Below are positions 62,801 to 64,000 of a stretch of 64,000 nucleotides of DNA, one piece after another. Positions within the stretch are counted from its first letter, which is position 1. Every line of letters starts with the position of its first letter. The stretch is from contig NZ_CP133160.1 in the NCBI RefSeq assembly GCF_030913365.1, positions 1 to 64,000 of the forward strand, given 5' to 3'. Under the pieces are notes generated by a model. It did no database searches. It had not been told where the DNA came from and saw only the letters and a list, made by a program, of their open reading frames with translations. Source of the stretch: Stenotrophomonas sp. 24(2023). GTDB taxonomy: Bacteria > Pseudomonadota > Gammaproteobacteria > Xanthomonadales > Xanthomonadaceae. The position numbers and the translations under genes were made by a program.

Positions 62801-62928
62801 GCCAGCTGATGCAGATCGAAGGCCGCCTGGAACGCGCCGACGGCGTGCAGCACCTGATCGTGCAGCGCATGGAGCAACTTGATGGCCTGCTGGAAGGCCT
62901 GCGCAGCCACAGCCGCGATTTCCGGTAA
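59803..62928 (+). CDS. dnaE2: Error-prone DNA polymerase DnaE2
   Basis: A 1041-residue C-family polymerase starting at GTG 59803 ([27 protein letters not shown]). The PHP domain is at the start ([28 protein letters not shown]). Polymerase motifs are [42 protein letters not shown] (about 370-390, catalytic Asp), [18 protein letters not shown] and [17 protein letters not shown]. It ends with an OB-fold ([37 protein letters not shown]). The overlap with imuB indicates coupled SOS-induced expression. Confidence 0.96.
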   Translation: MNAVADTHPAYAELHCLSAFSFQRGASTAEELFARARGQGYRALAITDECSLAGIVRAWQAARQHGIALITGAEFQLEDGPKLALLCSDQAAYAALCQLITTCRRRAPKGRYRCLREDLQGLPDGLLCLWLDPRPHASDLPWLQACFPQRLWLAVELHRQDDDAPRLQQLQAFGQRHRIPLVASGDVHMHVRRRRALQDTLTAIRHRCSVAEAGWRLFPNGERHLRPRSALATLYPPELLAESVRIAERCHFQLEQLRYTYPRELVPDGHSPDSWLRALVERGIATRWPKGIKPAQRTQIEKELDLIATKQYASYFLTVQDIVAFARSRQILCQGRGSAANSAVCFVLGVTEINPEDSNLLFERFISAERDEPPDIDIDFEHERREEVLQYVFNRYGRERAALTAVAISYRGRSAIRDVARALGLPMDQVNELGAAMDHWGGAIPLPDTLRERGFDPDTPLMRRLLALTAELIDFPRHLSQHPGGFVISEYPLSTLVPVENAAMAERTVIQWDKDDLDAVGLMKVDCLALGMLTAIRKCLAMLKQHGYHSGDMAAIKQGDTATYDMICRADTLGVFQIESRAQMAMLPRMQPRCFYDLVIEVAIVRPGPIQGDMVHPYLERRRRLREEGPDALQADAELLYPHRLRHVFERTLGVPLFQEQVMQVAVDAAGYTPGQADELRRSMAAWKRRGGLEPHRERLLTGMLGNNYSLAFAERLFEQIKGFGNYGFPESHAASFALLTYISCWLKCHHPAAFVASLINSQPLGFYSPDQLLQDARRQGVRVLPVDVRHSEWNCTLVVIDERAHPAIRLGLRMVEGFNEQAAQTIGHERARRAFDDAADLCRRCALDRRLQGLLADAGALRGLSGHRHRARWDIAGVENHLPLFEQAPATAEARVALPLPSAWQDLQADYRTTGTTLGRHPLSFLRAQLQARGCRLSSQLAGTAHGRRVRFAGLVRMRQRPQTASGVTFLTLEDEAGMVNAVVWRHVADRQHRILVDSQLMQIEGRLERADGVQHLIVQRMEQLDGLLEGLRSHSRDFR

Positions 62929-63000
62929 ACGCAGCGGCTACCCATCCGCACCACGTTTCCGTTATTGTCGCTGCATTCCAAGGAAGGAAAGGATCTGCCC

Positions 63001-63507
63001 ATGGGCCGTGCCCTGAACGTGACCACGCTGCTGGTCTCCAGCCTCGCCCTGCTTGTTTCCGGCTGGACCGCCTGGCGCCTGCATGACAGCCAATCCCCCC
63101 AGCGTGTGCTGGACGTGCGCGGGGTGGTCGTGCGCGATGCCAAGGGCACGCCACGCGTGCTGCTGGGCGCGCCGCTGCCCGATCCCACCCGCCATGGCCA
63201 GAGCGCCGGCCCGCGTGCCAGCGCACTGTCAGGCCTGGTGCTGCTGGGGCCGGATGGTTCCGAACGCGGCGGTTATGGCACCACCGACATCGGCGGCGAA
63301 GCGCTGCTCACCCTCGACGATGCCAACGGCAGCACCGAAGTATTCAAGGTCGTGGCCAACCGCGACCAGGGCGCCACCCTGATGGTCAAGCACCAGAACA
63401 ACACCGGCGCGATGCTCACCTCGTGGCAGGGCAAGCCGGAGCTGATGTTCGTCGATGACAGCGGTCAGTCATACTACGTGCGTCCGGGCGCCAGCGCCGC
63501 GCCCTGA
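63001..63507 (+). CDS. Single-span or exported protein of unknown function
   Basis: A 168-residue protein. The ATG at 63001 has AGGAAGGAAAGG upstream. The N-terminus LNVTTLLVSSLALLVSGWTAWRLHD is a membrane anchor or signal. The rest is beta-rich with repeated strand-turn units (DVRGVVVRDAKGTPRVLLGAPLPD, LSGLVLLGPDGSERGGYGTTDIGGEALLTLDD, QGATLMVKHQNNTGAMLTSW, PELMFVDDSG). It looks like a small beta-solenoid or sandwich. I do not recognise a family. It faces the periplasm if the anchor is N-terminal. Confidence 0.75.
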   Translation: MGRALNVTTLLVSSLALLVSGWTAWRLHDSQSPQRVLDVRGVVVRDAKGTPRVLLGAPLPDPTRHGQSAGPRASALSGLVLLGPDGSERGGYGTTDIGGEALLTLDDANGSTEVFKVVANRDQGATLMVKHQNNTGAMLTSWQGKPELMFVDDSGQSYYVRPGASAAP

Positions 63508-63612
63508 CACTGCCCGGCCGCAGGCTGCCATGGGTCACCCCTGCGGATATGCCACACTGACTGCTGCCCTGTGACCCTATCCGTCCAGGCACACCCTGCT
63601 CCTGGAGTTTCC

Positions 63613-64000
63613 ATGCCGCTCGCCCCCGCTACCTGGCCCGTTGCCAGCAGCGTCGAACAGATTGCCGCCAACCTTGCCGCGGTACGCCACCGCATCACCA
63701 CCGCCTGCCAGCGCGCAGGCCGTGACCCGGCCAGCGTGCGCCTGTTGCCGGTCAGCAAGACCGTCGATGAGGCGCGCCTGCGCATGGCCTATGCCGCTGG
63801 CTGCCGGCAACTGGGCGAGAACAAGGTGCAGGAAGCCCAGCACAAGGCCGACGCCATGGCCGACCTGACCGACCTGCAGTGGTCGGTGATCGGCCATCTG
63901 CAGACCAACAAGGCGCGCCAGGTCGCCCGGTTCGCCCGTGAATTCCAGGCACTGGACAGCCTGCGCGTGGCCGAGGTCCTGCAGCAGCGCCTGCAGCACG
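63613..64000 (+). CDS. YggS/PROSC-family PLP-homeostasis protein (3' end outside the window)
   Basis: The first 129 residues of a YggS-type alanine-racemase-fold protein. EQIAANLAAVRHRITTACQRAGRDPASVRLLPVSKTVDEARLRMAYAAGCRQLGENKVQEA shows the PLP lysine in PVSKT (about 50). LGENKVQEA and WSVIGHLQTNKARQVARF are the family signature. The gene starts at ATG 63613 and runs past the window end. YggS controls pyridoxal phosphate homeostasis in the cytoplasm. Confidence 0.93.
   Translation, partial: MPLAPATWPVASSVEQIAANLAAVRHRITTACQRAGRDPASVRLLPVSKTVDEARLRMAYAAGCRQLGENKVQEAQHKADAMADLTDLQWSVIGHLQTNKARQVARFAREFQALDSLRVAEVLQQRLQH

Noticed and set aside
1..64000. tRNA, rRNA or riboswitch genes
   Set aside because: No cloverleaf with a GTTCRA T-loop, no rRNA core sequence and no known riboswitch core was recognised on either strand by eye.

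Overview
The window is a high-GC gammaproteobacterial chromosome segment, most likely Stenotrophomonas or a close relative in the Xanthomonadaceae. The pointers are a Xanthomonas-type alpha-amino-acid ester hydrolase, a TTAG-N6-TACT LexA box of the Xanthomonas/Xylella type in front of imuA-imuB-dnaE2, and palindromic repeats of the GTAGATCCACGC type that I associate with Stenotrophomonas. The assignment rests on remembered family features, not on a search.

Region 1 (1-30 kb) is a type VI secretion system (T6SS). Reading leftwards from about 23.9 kb on the minus strand are a TPR lipoprotein, tssB, tssC, hcp, tssE, tssF, tssG, clpV, a small unknown gene and vgrG. Behind vgrG comes a cargo module: a DUF4123 adaptor, a VasX-like pore-forming effector and a DUF6708 membrane protein that is the likely immunity protein. 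Rightwards from 24.1 kb on the plus strand are tssJ, tssK and tssL, then a second vgrG. No tssM, tssA or PAAR gene is visible. The far left (1-5.8 kb) is a graveyard of DUF6708 copies, an effector tail and an IS3-type remnant, with a duplicated block of about 420 bp and a 29-bp junction repeat.

Region 2 (27-38.4 kb) is the second cargo module. The second VgrG has an effector-specific C-terminal extension, and its gene overlaps one for a PoNe-type (PD-(D/E)XK) DNase effector. Four PoNi-type (DUF1910/DUF1911) immunity paralogues follow. Their C-terminal halves are nearly identical and their N-terminal halves differ. Unknown exported proteins, two lipoproteins (one an I78-type protease inhibitor) and a short tandem repeat lie among or after them. 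GC content falls in both cargo modules, which fits horizontal acquisition.

Region 3 (38.4-64 kb) is ordinary chromosome: lldR-lldD-dld lactate oxidation with two candidate LldR operators, an MgtC-family protein, an SDR, an Old Yellow Enzyme, an AraC regulator, the ester hydrolase, an MFS pump with a divergent LysR regulator, a secreted GH3 beta-glucosidase, a VOC protein, another LysR regulator, a secreted cyclase-family hydrolase, the SOS mutagenesis cassette and the start of a YggS-family PLP-homeostasis gene.
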